Positions 24,065-36,314 of a stretch of 64,000 nt of DNA are shown in pieces. The notes under the pieces are model-generated. The model saw only the letters and a program-made list of their open reading frames with translations. It was not told where the DNA came from and ran no database searches. The stretch's first letter is position 1. Every line of letters begins with the position of its first letter. Source of the DNA: Diphasiastrum complanatum (taxonomy: Eukaryota; Streptophyta; Lycopodiopsida; Lycopodiales; Lycopodiaceae); contig CM055111.1 in NCBI GenBank assembly GCA_029204225.1, positions 25,982,761 to 26,046,760 of the forward strand, in the 5' to 3' direction. Position numbers and translations under genes: made by a program.

Positions 24065-24365
24065 CCAAGTTCAACGAGCTGTCTCGCAAGGTCGACGTCT
24101 TCGAGATAAAAGAGATCGTTCGCCGTGATCTGACTGTCAAGATAATCCTCATACCTGATCAGCCATGTAAACAAAGTCACACACAAATTGTTACAACTCA
24201 CAATTTTTACTTGATCAATAACAAGAATAGAAAGTGTATAGAAATGAGAAAACATGAAAGGGCGAGAGAGACCCACGTGTTGAAGTTATGTATGATGCGA
24301 TCCCCTATGTGTCCTGCAAAGGCAGGCAATGACACCGTGGCTCTTCTTCGCATAGAAGCCGCCAT
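24065..24365 (-). CDS. CFAP299: CFAP299-like cilium/flagellum protein, exons 1-2 (5' end only)
   Basis: Two exons fit the N-terminus of CFAP299 (C4orf22 family), a protein found in motile cilia and flagella whose exact role is unclear. Exon 1 is 24365-24277: an ATG in good context (gcgATGGCG), 29 codons plus two bases, ending in NFN. Exon 2 is 24154-24065 and encodes [26 protein letters not shown] and the first two bases of a Gly codon. The 122-bp intron starts GTGGGT and ends GATCAG, and joining keeps frame (HNFNTYEDYL). Animal CFAP299 reads in the same way through its QFNAYEDFLDSQIT and [10 protein letters not shown] segments, as I recall it. A donor GTATGT follows exon 2 at 24064. Later exons were not found to the left, so they lie behind a long intron or outside the window. 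The 5' leader is GA-rich (24367-24398). Confidence 0.8.
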
Positions 24366-24819
24366 CGCTCCTCTCTCTCTCTCTCTCTCTCTGTCTCTCG
24401 TTCATCCAATACGTTCTTAACTGCCAAGGGCTTAATGCAAGGCGAAAGGTTTAGCCCGCCCACGTGTCAAGATCGACGCTTCTCAGGTATTCTGGTGGTT
24501 GTTTTAGGACACGTGGCATAATCTCAACGTCGCGGGAACTCAAGACATTAACGATGGCAAGCTGAGACGGTATCTTTTGTTGGACAATGAAGGAGTCAGG
24601 ACTCATGACCTTTTCTCCCTTTCTACCTACCATATACAAAGAAAGAACACCCTCTTGTATGCTAGCCCCAAGACTCATCTACCTCCTCCACCACCACCAC
24701 CCCAACTGCAATCTTAAATTGAAGGCATCCAGGTGCAACTAGAGTCCCTTGGCTTAGTGCATATAGATAGCTTTTTTGGTGGTGGCAATGCCTCTATCAA
24801 AGATTGGCCAAGAAGCTTT
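24366..24819 (-). promoter_or_regulatory. Upstream region of the CFAP299-like gene
   Basis: On the minus strand the coding start is preceded by a GA-repeat leader (24367-24398). Further upstream a CACGTG word lies at about 24460. I see no convincing TATA box. No other gene is seen in this interval. Confidence 0.35.
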
Positions 24820-25010
24820 GATACCAGATGTAATAATCCAATTTAACTATCTAGTCCAAGTTAGTTCCTTGGGAGTCGAACTTCCAAGGTCAACTTATAT
24901 ATGAAGTTAATCCTATTGTTGTGGCATTCGTGTCTAGGTTGTTAATCGTTGTGTGTTGGCATTTGTAACTAGGTAGGTTGTGAAGTTGAAAACTCTCTCC
25001 TAATCTCTCA
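24820..25010 (-). mobile_element. Possible Copia LTR end with primer site
   Basis: On the minus strand TGGTATCAAAGCTTC (about 24815-24829) resembles a tRNA-Met primer site, and the plus-strand bases from 24831 open with tgtaataatcc as an LTR end would. A TATATAAG word lies near 24898 on the minus strand. The other LTR end and any coding sequence were not found, so the call is tentative. Confidence 0.3.
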
Positions 25011-25429
25011 CTCCTTGAGATACTTGTGCAACATTGATATTAGACCCTCTTAGCCTCTAATCCTAGTGGTAGAGGACATGGCAAAGGCATTATTAGCACC
25101 AGCAAAGAAGTTGTGTATACGGAGGAAGCAAGGAGTTAGCGAGACAAAGCTTTGACGTGAAGATGCATTCTTGATGTTGATATTATCTACACAAAGGTAC
25201 TAAAGCAAGGTATTTTTCTAGGAAAGTGTAAGCAAGGATAGACCTTGTCTATGTGTGTTGATGGGTTTTAATGGAGATACAAAATATGTCTCTATTAAGG
25301 AAAGGTCAATGTTGTCATTGTCTTCATCACCCAAGAGGATGTAAGCAACAAGAGGTGACCTTATTTGTTTGTGTTGCAATTGAATGTTTTCAATTATCTT
25401 TCTTTCTTTTTGTGTATAGTGCACCTTGG

Positions 25430-25505
25430 TTTCCAAGGGGGACTTGAACCTGGGAGCAAAAAAACTCTGGATGCCAAGCTAACCAACTGAGTGACCCTTT
25501 GGATC
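25430..25505 (-). repeat. tRNA-derived SINE head or tRNA relic
   Basis: On the minus strand an A-box-like TCAGTTGGTTAGC (25478-25490) is followed by a B-box GGTTCAAGTCC (25440-25450), with the approximate spacing of RNA polymerase III internal promoters. Arms of a tRNA do not pair well throughout, so this is more likely the head of an old tRNA-derived SINE than a working tRNA gene. The tail and target duplication are not resolved. Confidence 0.5.
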
Positions 25506-25671
25506 TTTTTGTCTATAGTGATACTCGTAAGGTTATCATGGTTGCAATTTTTGTAGAATATAGTTTGTCATGCACTAATTATTTGAGTTAGTGACCTCCT
25601 AGAGATCACTACTTGATGTCTTCTTAGAACAATATGATTTTCCTTAGCACAAGTTTGTAGTGGGTTTTTTC

Positions 25672-26402
25672 TGTTGCCTAACCTCAATCCAAGATCTAAT
25701 CAATCTAGTATCAAAGAGACGAAGTTAGTTGTCACGCGTAGGTTCGTTCCCATGAGAGCAATAGTATAGTTCAGGTTTCAACATGAATGGAAGATCCAAA
25801 TCTAACTCTAACATCCATTAACCCTAAACATTAACTCTACATCCATTAACACTACGATCCACAATGAAAATAGCTTACTCTTTCTCTCTCTCCCTTTCTC
25901 TCTCATAAAAAGTATAATAACATACAATCCCAATAACAATCAGATCCAACAATTAGCAAAACACAAATAAAGCATGAGAGATGGAGGAAAAGTGATAGAG
26001 AGCAAGGACATTCATCAATCCATTTCTGAAGAGAACCAATCTGCTTTATTGAAATGAGGAAATGAACATGTGTTGGAACTCGAGTTGGTCCTCTTTTATA
26101 GTAGAGAGGAGGACCTTGGCCTCTGAATCCTATTGGTCCATTTATGTATCCCTAACTATTCAAATTTAAAAAAGAGTGAGAACCATCCAAATTGGAGGGA
26201 AACCCAACTTTATTCACTAACTTGACATTTAGGCCCTGTGACATTAAAAGTCCTGCAAAAAGGCCTAAAGTCCTTTTATTGACTTGTAACTAATCAAATA
26301 ACTATGTGATCATTGGGTTGGACTTACACACGCAGGGTGCCAAATCCCTCTCACTTATTAACTAGGGTTAGGGTTCCCTTGGGATCCGCAAACCCTCCAA
26401 CG
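25672..26402 (-). repeat. 3' LTR of the Gypsy element (copy B)
   Basis: On the minus strand it opens GTTGGAGGGTTTGCGGATCC, has a TATA box CTATAAAAGAGG near 26095 and ends GGCAACA. It shares about 94-95% identity by eye with 43578-44270 and less with 16120-17196. Confidence 0.65.
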
Positions 26403-26459
26403 GTATCCCCCACCAAAACTGGTGGCGGTCCCATGACACCTGCAAGATGCAGTTATTGG

Positions 26460-28524
26460 GGACTTTTATTAGCTTCGCGACGAATCTTTATTAAATGGTA
26501 CTGCCTTCTCCATAAATTCGAGGCGAGCAGTATTAAAATCCAATTTATGGGGCAGAAAACAACGATGGGCTCCTACAATCCACTTTGAGATTGTCCATGA
26601 CGTGAAGTGAGATTCCCAGGAGCCTCCCATCATTGCGGCACAAAAATATATACGAGCAACTAGCAACTGATCTTTGATATTCTCTGAGGCCATTGGCTTA
26701 TTGGATCGAATGTTAGAGGAGGGAGACAATCATCCCATCTGGTTGCCACTGATGCCAACAGAGTTAGATCTTTTGCAAACATTGTCGATTGTCACACAGT
26801 CGGGTCGGGAGAGTGGATATACTCCCGCTGGTACGCTTGTAAAGCCCAGTCGAAATCCACTGATATCGTCCAACTGTAGGGCTGATGGATGATTGGCCAA
26901 TTGGGCGTATGGATTGTAATCTTGTCCATAGCCAATCCCAAATCCTTCCATTTATTCCTTCTCGGCATTGGCACATAATAGGGATCTACCCGCAATTGGC
27001 AAGGACTGGCCACATAGCTCCTAATTGATTTTGGAGTTTTCTCAAAAACGGTAATTCTCCATGCCGGCTGCTCTCCCAATGCAGGTATTTTGTCCACTTC
27101 TTTGCCAGCCTGTATCTCCGAGGTCTTGAGTTGAATCTGCAACACCAACAGTAGTATCATGGATTTGTTCAAATCCTCTTCTAGGGGATTGGAGTTCAAA
27201 GGGCACATGACGGCTCTGGGGCATTTCAAAAACTTCAGAGGCCCCAAGGGGGTCGGGATCATCGAACATATCCATAAAATACTGTGTGTTTGGTGAAATA
27301 GCTTTGGTGTGCGGGGGTGAGGTAGCCTAGGCAGTTGTGATGGGAATGGTAGCCCCAATAGTCATAGACTGTCCTTGTGTGGAAGCAGAGGCGAGGGAAA
27401 CATCAGAGGCGGGGGGAATAGGAAGTTCAGTGCGAGTAGCAGCAGGGGGAGGAAGCGCAGCTGACGATGTATGTCTAGTACGACGTCGTGACGCGGAAGG
27501 CAAGCCAGAAATGACGATCTCGCTGTGTGGACGACGTCGACTATGTGAATTGGAGGCCTGGTGGGATGACTCGGTCGGTGCTTCTTTATAGACCGAGAGC
27601 ACAAAATCCGGGTGAAGACCATGGATTTTGTTTTCAAGGTGAGAGGCCGCTAGAAGAGACAACAGGGAACCAGCAGCAAACTGCTGCTTGGTATTACTCT
27701 TAATAGCTCATTTGAGCTCTCCAGAAACAGTCTTGAACCAATTATATGGTTCAAGAGGGGCTTTGGCTATCTTGGTATAGGAGTCAACTATCCTATGAAG
27801 GATATGTGAAGTGATGCGGTCTTTCCTGAGGTTGCCAACCATCAGGAAGTTATTCAGGAGCTGGGCAGGGCAGCAATGTGTATGGAAGGCTCAGTGATGG
27901 CATCGAGGAGGTAACCATCAATAGTCCAATGTATATCTTTATTTAGGTCAATGTAAGGCTTAATATCCTGTTTGGTCTGCTTATGGTTGGGTGAGGCTTG
28001 TGTACTAGATGCTATACCTATGGCAGCAAGGGCGGCCTTAGTGACGCGCACCTTGTGTGTGGCTCCCTGAAAGGTGATCTAAAATTTGGATTTCTCTTCC
28101 TTCCACGTACTGAAGGCAAGAGTGATGAAATCCATGTTGATTCTCCTAAAAAAGGCTCTCTCATGAATACCCATTGCAGTAAGTAGAGGCTCCGCAAGGG
28201 TCATCCACTTAGTGACCAAGCTTGTGCTAGGAAGGATCATGATGTCCGTTGCAGATGGGACATCACGATGGATAGTATAACGTGGAGACTGGGAAGTATC
28301 TGTAGAAGACATGATGATCAGAAGGAAAAGTAAGACGCGCGGAAGTATATCAGAAAGCAGTTCAGGAAGTTTGGAAGGCTTTGGTCGCGGGAAAAATTCG
28401 CAAGAGCTTCGCTAGCACAAGTGAGGAATGAATCGAATTCAACAAACTTATAAGTGAATTTGGTGGGTTCATTACACTGAATACTAGTTTGGCTGATCAG
28501 TTCTGAACAAAAATTTGCAGGCAT
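26460..28524 (-). pseudogene. Extra ORF region downstream of Gypsy pol
   Basis: Coding-like sequence continues on the minus strand after pol. It has a polar N-terminal part (about 27850-28312), a low-complexity Ser/Pro/Ala/Arg-rich middle (about 27330-27660) and a Pro/Asp-rich tail to about 26460. Gypsy elements of the Athila and Tat lineages are known to carry an additional ORF or an env-like ORF at this place. I see no signal peptide or transmembrane pair that would argue for an envelope. It is broken. Confidence 0.5.
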
Positions 28525-28559
28525 GTATAGTATTGTGAAAGTAGGCTAAAAAACTCTCG

Positions 28560-28930
28560 GCGAAGGTTTCTGGGGATCTGAACTTCTTTTGTGAATGTTT
28601 TTCAGGGCTGGCGAAGGATGAACCTTCCCCCAGGAGGGTCCTTCGCCCATGTACTGTCATAAATGCATTTTTCCAAGATCTGAGGCTATGGCCAAACTAA
28701 TTTTGACGTTTTAAGACCATATAGCATGTCAGCGAAGATTCATAATGATGGTAAGGTGCTCGACGAAGGTTCCCAAAATGACATATTGTTGATCATTCGC
28801 CTAGCTCAAAAAATGGATTTTTCCTGGCCAAGAACCTTTGCCACCTCAAATTAGATAAATCTGAAGTGGATGTACAATCTGGAGGCTCACCGAAGGTTTC
28901 TAATACTGTATAGGCATCATCTGACCAAAA
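28560..28930. repeat. GAAGGTT/AACCTTC motif array between pol and the extra ORF
   Basis: Copies of gcgaaggtt and its complement occur about every 40-60 bases in both orientations, for example near 28560, 28612, 28630, 28645, 28767, 28847 and 28893. The same motif fills the Gypsy leaders at 2040-2330 and 13860-14600. Confidence 0.6.
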
Positions 28931-29060
28931 CAGTGATTTTCTAAGTCATTTTCCATAAAAAATACTGTTCTTCCTTTTTCCCATGCTGATGACTTTTCTG
29001 ACTTTTGCTCATCAGTCTTTTCTCTTTTTTTTTTAATTTTTAAATTTTTTACTGTTTTTT

Positions 29061-31746
29061 TCACAAAAAATCTGAACAATCAAATATTGAAAACAAAAAA
29101 TTGAAAACAAATAAAAATAAAAAGTCTTTGAAATCAGGCTTGTTGAACTGGCGGAGCACGTTGCCAAAACTTGCGTAATCGGTGCCATTCACCGGAGTCT
29201 CAAATCGTTTTCCATCCAAGTGCTCAAGAATTACCGCACCATAGTTCAAGATTTCCTTCACTTTATACGAGCCTTCACTGGTAAACTTCAACTTTCCCTT
29301 GATCAGCTTGGTTTTGTACATCAGTGCAAGATCTCCTGCTTTCAGATGTTTTTTGTGCAATCGACGATCGTGCCATGCCTTTCGGCGGACTTTCTCTGCT
29401 GCTAACGCATGAATTGCCATCAATCGGGTTTCACATAATTTGTGCAACGCTTCATGACGTAGTTGTAAAGACTTATCATCATTGAACCGTTCTGTTGTCG
29501 CTATGCGTAAAGATGGGATTAAAAATTCAATCGGCATGACAACATCTTGACCATAGACCAGTTGAAAGGGTGTTTGATTTGTACTATTTTTTTAAGCAGT
29601 TTTGAATGCCCATAATGCTGCATACAATTTATGTTCCCAATCAGACCGACTCGCTTCAACTGTCTTTGTCATAATGGTGCAAAGAATCTTATTGGAAGAT
29701 TTAGCTTGGCCATTCCTTCTGGGATAGTAAGGAGTACTAAATCTGTGTATAACAAAAAAATCTTCTAGTAAACACTTCATTGTTTGATTAACAAAGTGTG
29801 TACCCCGGTCATTGACAATCTCGATCAGACATCCAAATCTGATTATAATAATTTCATAGAGAAACTTGGCCGTAGATTTCGCATCAGCAATTTTGACAAA
29901 TTTGGCTTCAACCCACTTGGTCATATAATTAGTTGCTACGATAATGTATCGGGTCTGAGATCCTTGCGCGGCAGGATGAATAGGACCAACATAATCTAGT
30001 CCCCATTTTTTAAACGGTGCTTGCGATAAAATCGATGCAAGGGTTCATAATTCTGTCTAGGCCGTCGTGCTCGCTGGCAAACATCACATGTCTGAATAAA
30101 AAATTTTGTGTCCTTATGAAGCGTAGGCCACCAACAACCTGATTGCAAAAATTTGCAAACAATAATATTTGTAGATAAGTCTCCTCCGCCCATGCCATCA
30201 TGTGAAAACATGGCTAAATCTGGGATTTCATGCGGTAAAACACATCTACGTAGAGTATTGTCTGATCCACAATGATACAATTGTCCTGCAATCAATTGAT
30301 AAGGTCGAGTCTTATGAATCAATTGTCTCTTTGGTATCTTTGTCAAAGAGTCGTTCGGTTGTCCTAGCATCAGGTACTCAACAATGTCCGTTGCCCACTC
30401 AAGTACTGCTTCTACATTGAACAATGCAGCATATGGTAATTCATCATCCACTTCAGTGATAACTAGTGCGGATTCGATTCGTGAAACATGATTGGCTAGA
30501 TAATGTTGCTTCCCCTTATGAACCACAATTCGAAAGTCAAATTCAGTCAATAATAGTAACCATCTTGCAATACGTCCAGTATTGCACGTCTTGTTTACCA
30601 AGTAAAGTAATGGCTGATGATCCATATAAAATGCAAAGTGCATTTTCATGAGGTAGTGACAAAATTTTTGAACAGAAAAAATCATGGCTAATGCCTCACA
30701 TTCTGTTGTTGAATAATTCTTCTCCGAATTTATAAGTTGTCTGCTTACAAATCGTATAGGCTAATCCTTCTTATAATTACCTGGCTGCGTCAAAACTGAT
30801 CCAATGGCATATTCTGTCTGAACATTCTACTGTCCAATCTGGAGAACGCAGTATTGGTGCTAAAGTTAATGCATTTTTTAATTTTTCAAAGGCTTCTAAT
30901 GCCTCTACTGTCCAAATAGGAACAATAGTCAATTTGTATATAGGTCGTGCTAAATCTGTAAAGAAGATAATAAAAGTTTGATAGTAGTTCGCATGACCCA
31001 TGAACACATAAACTCCACGAATCGTTGTTGGCGGTGGCAATTCCACAATAATCTTGATTTTAGAATAATCTGTGGCAATACCATGTCTCAATATCACGTG
31101 GCCAAGCACAACTCCGTGGGAAACCCATATCTGGCATTTTTCTGGATTTAGAGAAATTTCATATTTGCAACGTCGTTCAAATACTTTTTATAATCGATCC
31201 AGGTGGTCTGTATCTATACTATGGACTCCCAAGTCATCCAAGTAAATTTCAAGGAATTTTTGCAGATAATCTTTAAAAGCAAATTGCATTACTCTTTGGA
31301 ACGAACTTGGTGCATTACAAAGTCCAAACGACATTACTTTGTAAGCATAGGTGTCCCATTCTGTTGCAAAAGCAGTTTTGTGGCGACTCAGCAGGTGCAA
31401 TCTTAACGTAGTTGTAACCACTAAATCCATCCAGGAAACTATAAGCTTCCGCTCCAACAAGGTGATCCAAAATGCTTTCAGTAAAAGGTAACAAAAACTG
31501 ATCCTTCCGCGTCAATTTGTTCAATGCCTTGAGATTCACACAAATTCTCAATTTCCCATTCTTCTCAGGAACAATGACAATTGGTGAGATCCATTCGGTA
31601 TGCTCGATCTCATAAATGAAATCGGCGTCAAGCAATCTCTGAAGTTCTTTCTTTATCAGATCCGCAACATTAGGATTACAGTGATAGAACTTTGTAACCT
31701 TTGGAACTGCATCATGTGCTAAAGGTATGGTGCATAAATCTTGCAT
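29061..31746 (-). pseudogene. Gypsy pol (RT, RNase H, integrase), broken
   Basis: RT lies at about 31188-31746 (WISPIVIVPEKNGKLRICV, LDGFSGYNYVKIAP, IYLDDLGVH). RNase H spans about 30560-31109 (residues MHFAFYMDHQPLLYLVNK). The HHCC integrase motif and the integrase core occupy about 29592-30200 (CDVCQRARRPRQN, IVNDRGTHFVNQ, YYPRRNGQAKS). The integrase tail is at 29061-29537. The pol is that of a Ty3/Gypsy fossil and is broken in several places. Confidence 0.85.
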
Positions 31747-31753
31747 ATCCTCC

Positions 31754-32685
31754 TAAAGAGAACGATAAGAATAATTCGCGAAACTTTTGCGATGGCGAAT
31801 CAGTCATGACTCTCTTACAAGACTTGGATGGAATTCAGAGGCGATCACTGGGCACTGCCAACTAAATCACTCCTACAGTCATCCATAGTGTAGTCAGTTA
31901 TTACTGATCTACGTTTATACAATTAATACAAAATTTTACAAATTTCAACCAAGGTGCAAAATTTAGATTGAACAAGAAAACTCAGACAGAAAACATATCA
32001 GCATAAGCATTCAACATTTGAGATCATGCACACAAGAAAGTAATCTCTATTGATTCTCTCTGATTTTTTTAAGGCGCTGCACGCGAATCCACGCAGTGTG
32101 CTAGCGTGAGAGAAAACACGGTTCTCTCACGAATGGTAGTCTCGCTTCACTAGCGGACAGTGGATCTTTTGATCCTAGACAAAATATCTTCTTGCACACA
32201 GGCAGAGCTTCTGTCTGTGCTCGTCTTGATTGCTTACTAGCATCAGACTGCTACACTCTTGTGTTCTTACTTAGTTACACATTGTGTATCCTATATGATA
32301 TATGTCAAGTATTATTCAATAAGTATAGTCTCTCTATGCAAATCTAAGATTAGAGTGATTAACCATCTACAACTAATCAGAGAATTACAAGAGTGGCAGT
32401 TTAGCCATGACCTAGGGAGTATCTGCTGTCGTCATGCCATCAGCTCAAATCTTTGTACTTTTGGGTACTTGAGTGCTCTCTGGTGGTACTCTTTGGAGCG
32501 TTAGGACAGAACAACTTTCGCGACATTTTTCATGTCCTGTCATTCGTTTTGTTTAGCTTGTCTGCCTTTCTCTCGTGTTGGACCACAAGGGAGTCTTGTT
32601 CGTGGATCGTTTGTGTTTGCGAACCGTTGGTCTTCGTCTTCGTTGACTTTTGTGTTCGCAAAACTCTTCGTGTTTCGTGTCTTCA
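31754..32685 (-). repeat. 3' LTR of the Copia element
   Basis: This 932-bp LTR is the partner of 42059-43009. On the minus strand it opens TGAAGACACGAAACACG. RT coding sequence runs directly up to it on the right. Confidence 0.85.
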
Positions 32686-32689
32686 GATG

Positions 32690-35600
32690 AATGTGTCGAG
32701 TCTGGATTCGTGCAGAATTGGCTCATCCTGAATACTGCATAAGCAATATCAGGACGTGTGTTGTCTGCAAGGTACATCAGACCTATCAGCTTCCTGTAGG
32801 GTGTGAGCTGCATTTGTTTTCTTTCTTCCTCAGTCCTTGGACAGTCTTCATTCGTTAGAACCATTCCTCCAAGCATTGGAGTGTTCGGTAGTTTACAGTT
32901 CAGCATCCCAAAGTCCTATAGGATCTTTTGGGTGTATCTAGACTGGTGAAGACATAACTTACCTTCCCCATAGTCCCTTTCAATTTGCAAGCCCATGTAA
33001 CACCTGGCTTCTCCAAGATCCACTATCTCGAAATGTTTCGAGATATTTGTCTTCACCTCAGCAATTAGCTGTTCACTCCTGCATAATATCGGAGTGTCTT
33101 CCACATAAACAGCCACTACGATGATATGCCCATCTGTAACTTTGACATACACATTGGAGTCAACCAACAGAGGCTTGAATCCCAATGATTTTAGGGCTTG
33201 ATCTTTCTTCTTGTACCATTGTTGGGCCGATTGCTTCAGATTATAGATGCTACTGTGCATTCTGCATACATAGTCAGGAAGTGAATTCGAGACGAATCCT
33301 GGGGGTTGATCCATGCAGACTTTTTCATCTAATTTGCCAAGCAGAAAGGTTGTCTTCTCGTCAACAATGTGGATCCTGAGGTCATAAACTGCTGCATATG
33401 TGAACAACAGACGTAGGGATGAATGCTTGACGACAAGAGAGAAGGTTTCAGAGTAATCAATACCGTATCTCTGAGAGAAACCCTTCGCTACCAATCTTGC
33501 CTTGTATTTCATCACACTTCCGTTGGATCTATATTTGAGTTTAAAAACCCACTTGCACTTTACATTCTTCTGCTTAAGAGGTAATGGCTCCAACGTCCAT
33601 ACCTGGTTCTTCCTCATGGACTCCATCTCTTCGTTCATGGCTTGGATCCATTTGTCCTGGACTCTCAATTGCCTCCTTGAATGTCTGTGGTTTGCCACTG
33701 AACCTGTAGAATTCTTCTGATGTGGAAGCTGAGCTGCCTGGCACAAATCTTGCTGGTGCTCTTTGTGGTCTTGTCGACTTTCTGGGTGATCCTCCCAGAA
33801 CAACTATGCCTTTGCCCTTGTATGCTCTGCTCGGTCTGGAACCATCTTGGTTTATAGGAACTATGGCGGCAGATTGCCTTTTGAATATTTCTTCGTCTGA
33901 TTCGTCACTCAAATGGGAGACAACTCAAAAATCTTCGTTTTCATGTTCGTCCTCTGCTCCCTCTGGCGTCGATGACAGGTCATAGTATTGTCTCTCCAGA
34001 ACCTCGTAGCTGACAGGATCTTCATTGGCCATTGTCCTGATCTTGTCGAATTTGACATCTCTCACTGTTTTCACAATGTTCGTGTCTGACATATAGATTC
34101 TGTAGTATGACGAATTATTGTCATAGCCTACTAGAAACCCTTGCTCGGCTTTCTCATCAAGCTTCTTGCGAAGCTTGTCAGGAATATGTGCATATGCTGC
34201 ACAGCCAAATATTCTGACGTGAGACAGGTTGGGCTTTCTACCCCACCATAGCTCATGTGGTGTCGTGTGAGGAATATCAGATTTGCCTATCCTGTTTTGG
34301 ATGTAGGTGGCTATAGCTACTGCTTCAGCCCACAGTGCCCTTGGAGCCTTCGAGTATGCCATCATGCATCTGGCTGCTTCCATCAAAGTCCTGTTCTTTC
34401 GTTCAGCAACACCATTGTGCTACGGTGTGTAGGCTGCAGTCCTTCTGTGAATGATACCACGATCATTGCAGAAGTCAGTGAAGCGATTCGAGATATATTC
34501 GCCACCTCGATCCATTCTGATCTGCTTCACCTTGCTGCCTGTGCTCTCTCTGTCCAATTCAAATATTTTGTGAATTTATCGAGTGCTTCAGATTTATTCT
34601 GAATAAAGTACACTCTGGCAAACTTACTGTAATCATCAATGAAGGTTACAAAATATTTTGAACCTCTTACTGAGATCACGTTGAACGGTCCACAGATGTC
34701 AGAGTGCACCAGCTCTAGAATCTTTGTCGTTCTGTAGGAGTCTTTGACGAATGGTGTCCGTGACATCTTGCCCTTCAAGCATGCATCATAGGTGGTCGAA
34801 CTGGTTGCATTCGAGATGCTGACCCCTGTTATTGCTCCATGATGACTTGCCTGATACAGTGCCATTGAATTCATGTGGCAGAGTCTTCTGTGCCACAGAG
34901 TGTCTGGCGAGTCATCGTGGGTCTGATGCATTTGATCTTCAAGTAGGCGCACTTTCAGATGATATAGGTTGCCTTTCCTTCTTCCTTGAGCTATGAGAGT
35001 GCTCATGCTGGTGTCGATCACGTTGCATGTTTTGTTGGAAAACATCACACGCATCCCTGCATCTGCTCTACAGAGAGCAAGTCTTGCTGCAGAGTTGGCA
35101 CAAACAGAACATCTTTGAGTTGTCTATCTCTACCATTGGTGTTGAGCCAGAGTGAACCAATACCGTTCACTTGATGTCTTGATCCATCTCCAAGAACTAT
35201 GAATCTTGAGAACTCTGCACTTCTGAGATCAGACATTATTTTTCTTGATGTCACGAAGGCGAGGTGGCTCCTGAATCTAGAATCACCTCATGTGTGCCAG
35301 ATGTTGATGTTGCACACAGGTCTTCACAGATGTAGGCGGTCGAACAATTTCTATTTGTTCTTTCTTCGCCCATTTTCGAGCTCTCAGGCTTCTCGACATA
35401 GGAAGAACTATTATTGTTCTCCCGTCTGTTCTGTGCTGGTTTGTTCCTTGGGTTCTGGCGACAATCCATGGCTGCATGACCCTTATTGTGGCAATGGATA
35501 CACTCAATCTTGGGATTGAGCCAACAGGTATCTACTGTATGCCTGTCTCTTCTGCATCTCGTGTAGGTCTTCTTGTTTGCATCTTGTCGTTTTGACCTCC

Positions 35601-36300
35601 CTTTGGTCTTCCAGTTGCTCTTGCTGGTCCCTTCTGCTTGCTGGTCACTATCCTGCCTCTGATTGGACTCCCTCTTAGGCTTGAATTGTTTCTTCGATCT
35701 TTCTCGGTTGCCGTAGAGGGTCTGGTCAGAACCATCCTTGTGATCAAGGTGTTATCTGGCCTCGACTTCCTCTCGAATCTCGACAATCGCCTTTTCGAGG
35801 TTCATGATAGGATCTTTCACAAGCAGGGTCCGTGTCGTCTAGAATGATTTGGGTAGGGCTCTCAACAAGTATGTGAGCTGCTTCTCAGCTGATACTGTAT
35901 TTTCTGCTCCTGAGTTGTGTAGTGACAAAAACAGATCCTTCATCTTTCTCATGAAGGATGTGAGGTCTTTTCCGTCCCACTGCAGATTCGTCAGCTGATC
36001 TTCCAGCATCATAATCTGACTTCTTGATTTCGTCTGAAATCTTGTGAGCAGTGCATCCCACATCTCCTTGGCTTTGGAGAGTGTAGCCAGGTCAAGTGTA
36101 AGGCTATCTTCGATGGAAGATGATAGCAAGGCTACTACCTTGTCATTTTTCTCCCTCCATTTGCGTAGCTCTTTGCCTGTTGTCGTAGGCATTTCTTCTG
36201 TGCCCTCTACCTAGGGGAAGAGTCCTTCACCCTTGAGTATCAATGATGTCTTAACTTTCCAGGCTAGAAAGTTAGATCTTGAAGAATCGAGTATGGTGCA
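32690..36300 (-). pseudogene. Copia gag-pol, broken
   Basis: From right to left, the capsid part is at 35839-36300 (MWDALLTRF, MMLEDQLTNL). A basic nucleocapsid-like part and the protease motif VILDSGATS lie near 35270. The pre-integrase and integrase core are at about 34527-34960 (WHRRLCHMNS, LVHSDICGPF, FVTFIDDYSKFARV). The distal integrase is at about 33925-34386 (WWGRKPNLSHVRIFG) and RT is at 32690-33803 (VWTLEPLPLKQK, ARLVAKGFSQRYGIDY). This is an ordinary Copia order and the region is broken. Confidence 0.85.
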
Positions 36301-36314
36301 GATCTTGCTCTGCA

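Larger units (their letters stand above)
25672..31753 (-). mobile_element. Gypsy LTR element with an extra ORF 3' of pol, broken
   Basis: This minus-strand Ty3/Gypsy fossil shows, from right to left, RT, RNase H, integrase (29061-31746), a motif-rich spacer (28560-28930), an extra ORF region (about 26460-28524), a purine tract (about 26403-26420) and the 3' LTR (25672-26402). On the right it abuts a Copia element at 31754. An LTR of the same family at 43578-44270 might be its other end. An ORF after pol and a GAAGGTT-motif spacer fit the Athila/Tat group. It is broken in roughly ten places or more and is old. Confidence 0.75.

Noticed and set aside
25440-25500. Functional tRNA gene
   Set aside because: The acceptor and T arms pair imperfectly and the anticodon region is an A/T-run; a SINE head or relic fits better.
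26345-26370. Telomere-like gggttaggg words in the LTR family
   Set aside because: Only one or two units occur, at the same place in each LTR copy; they are part of the LTR, not interstitial telomere arrays.
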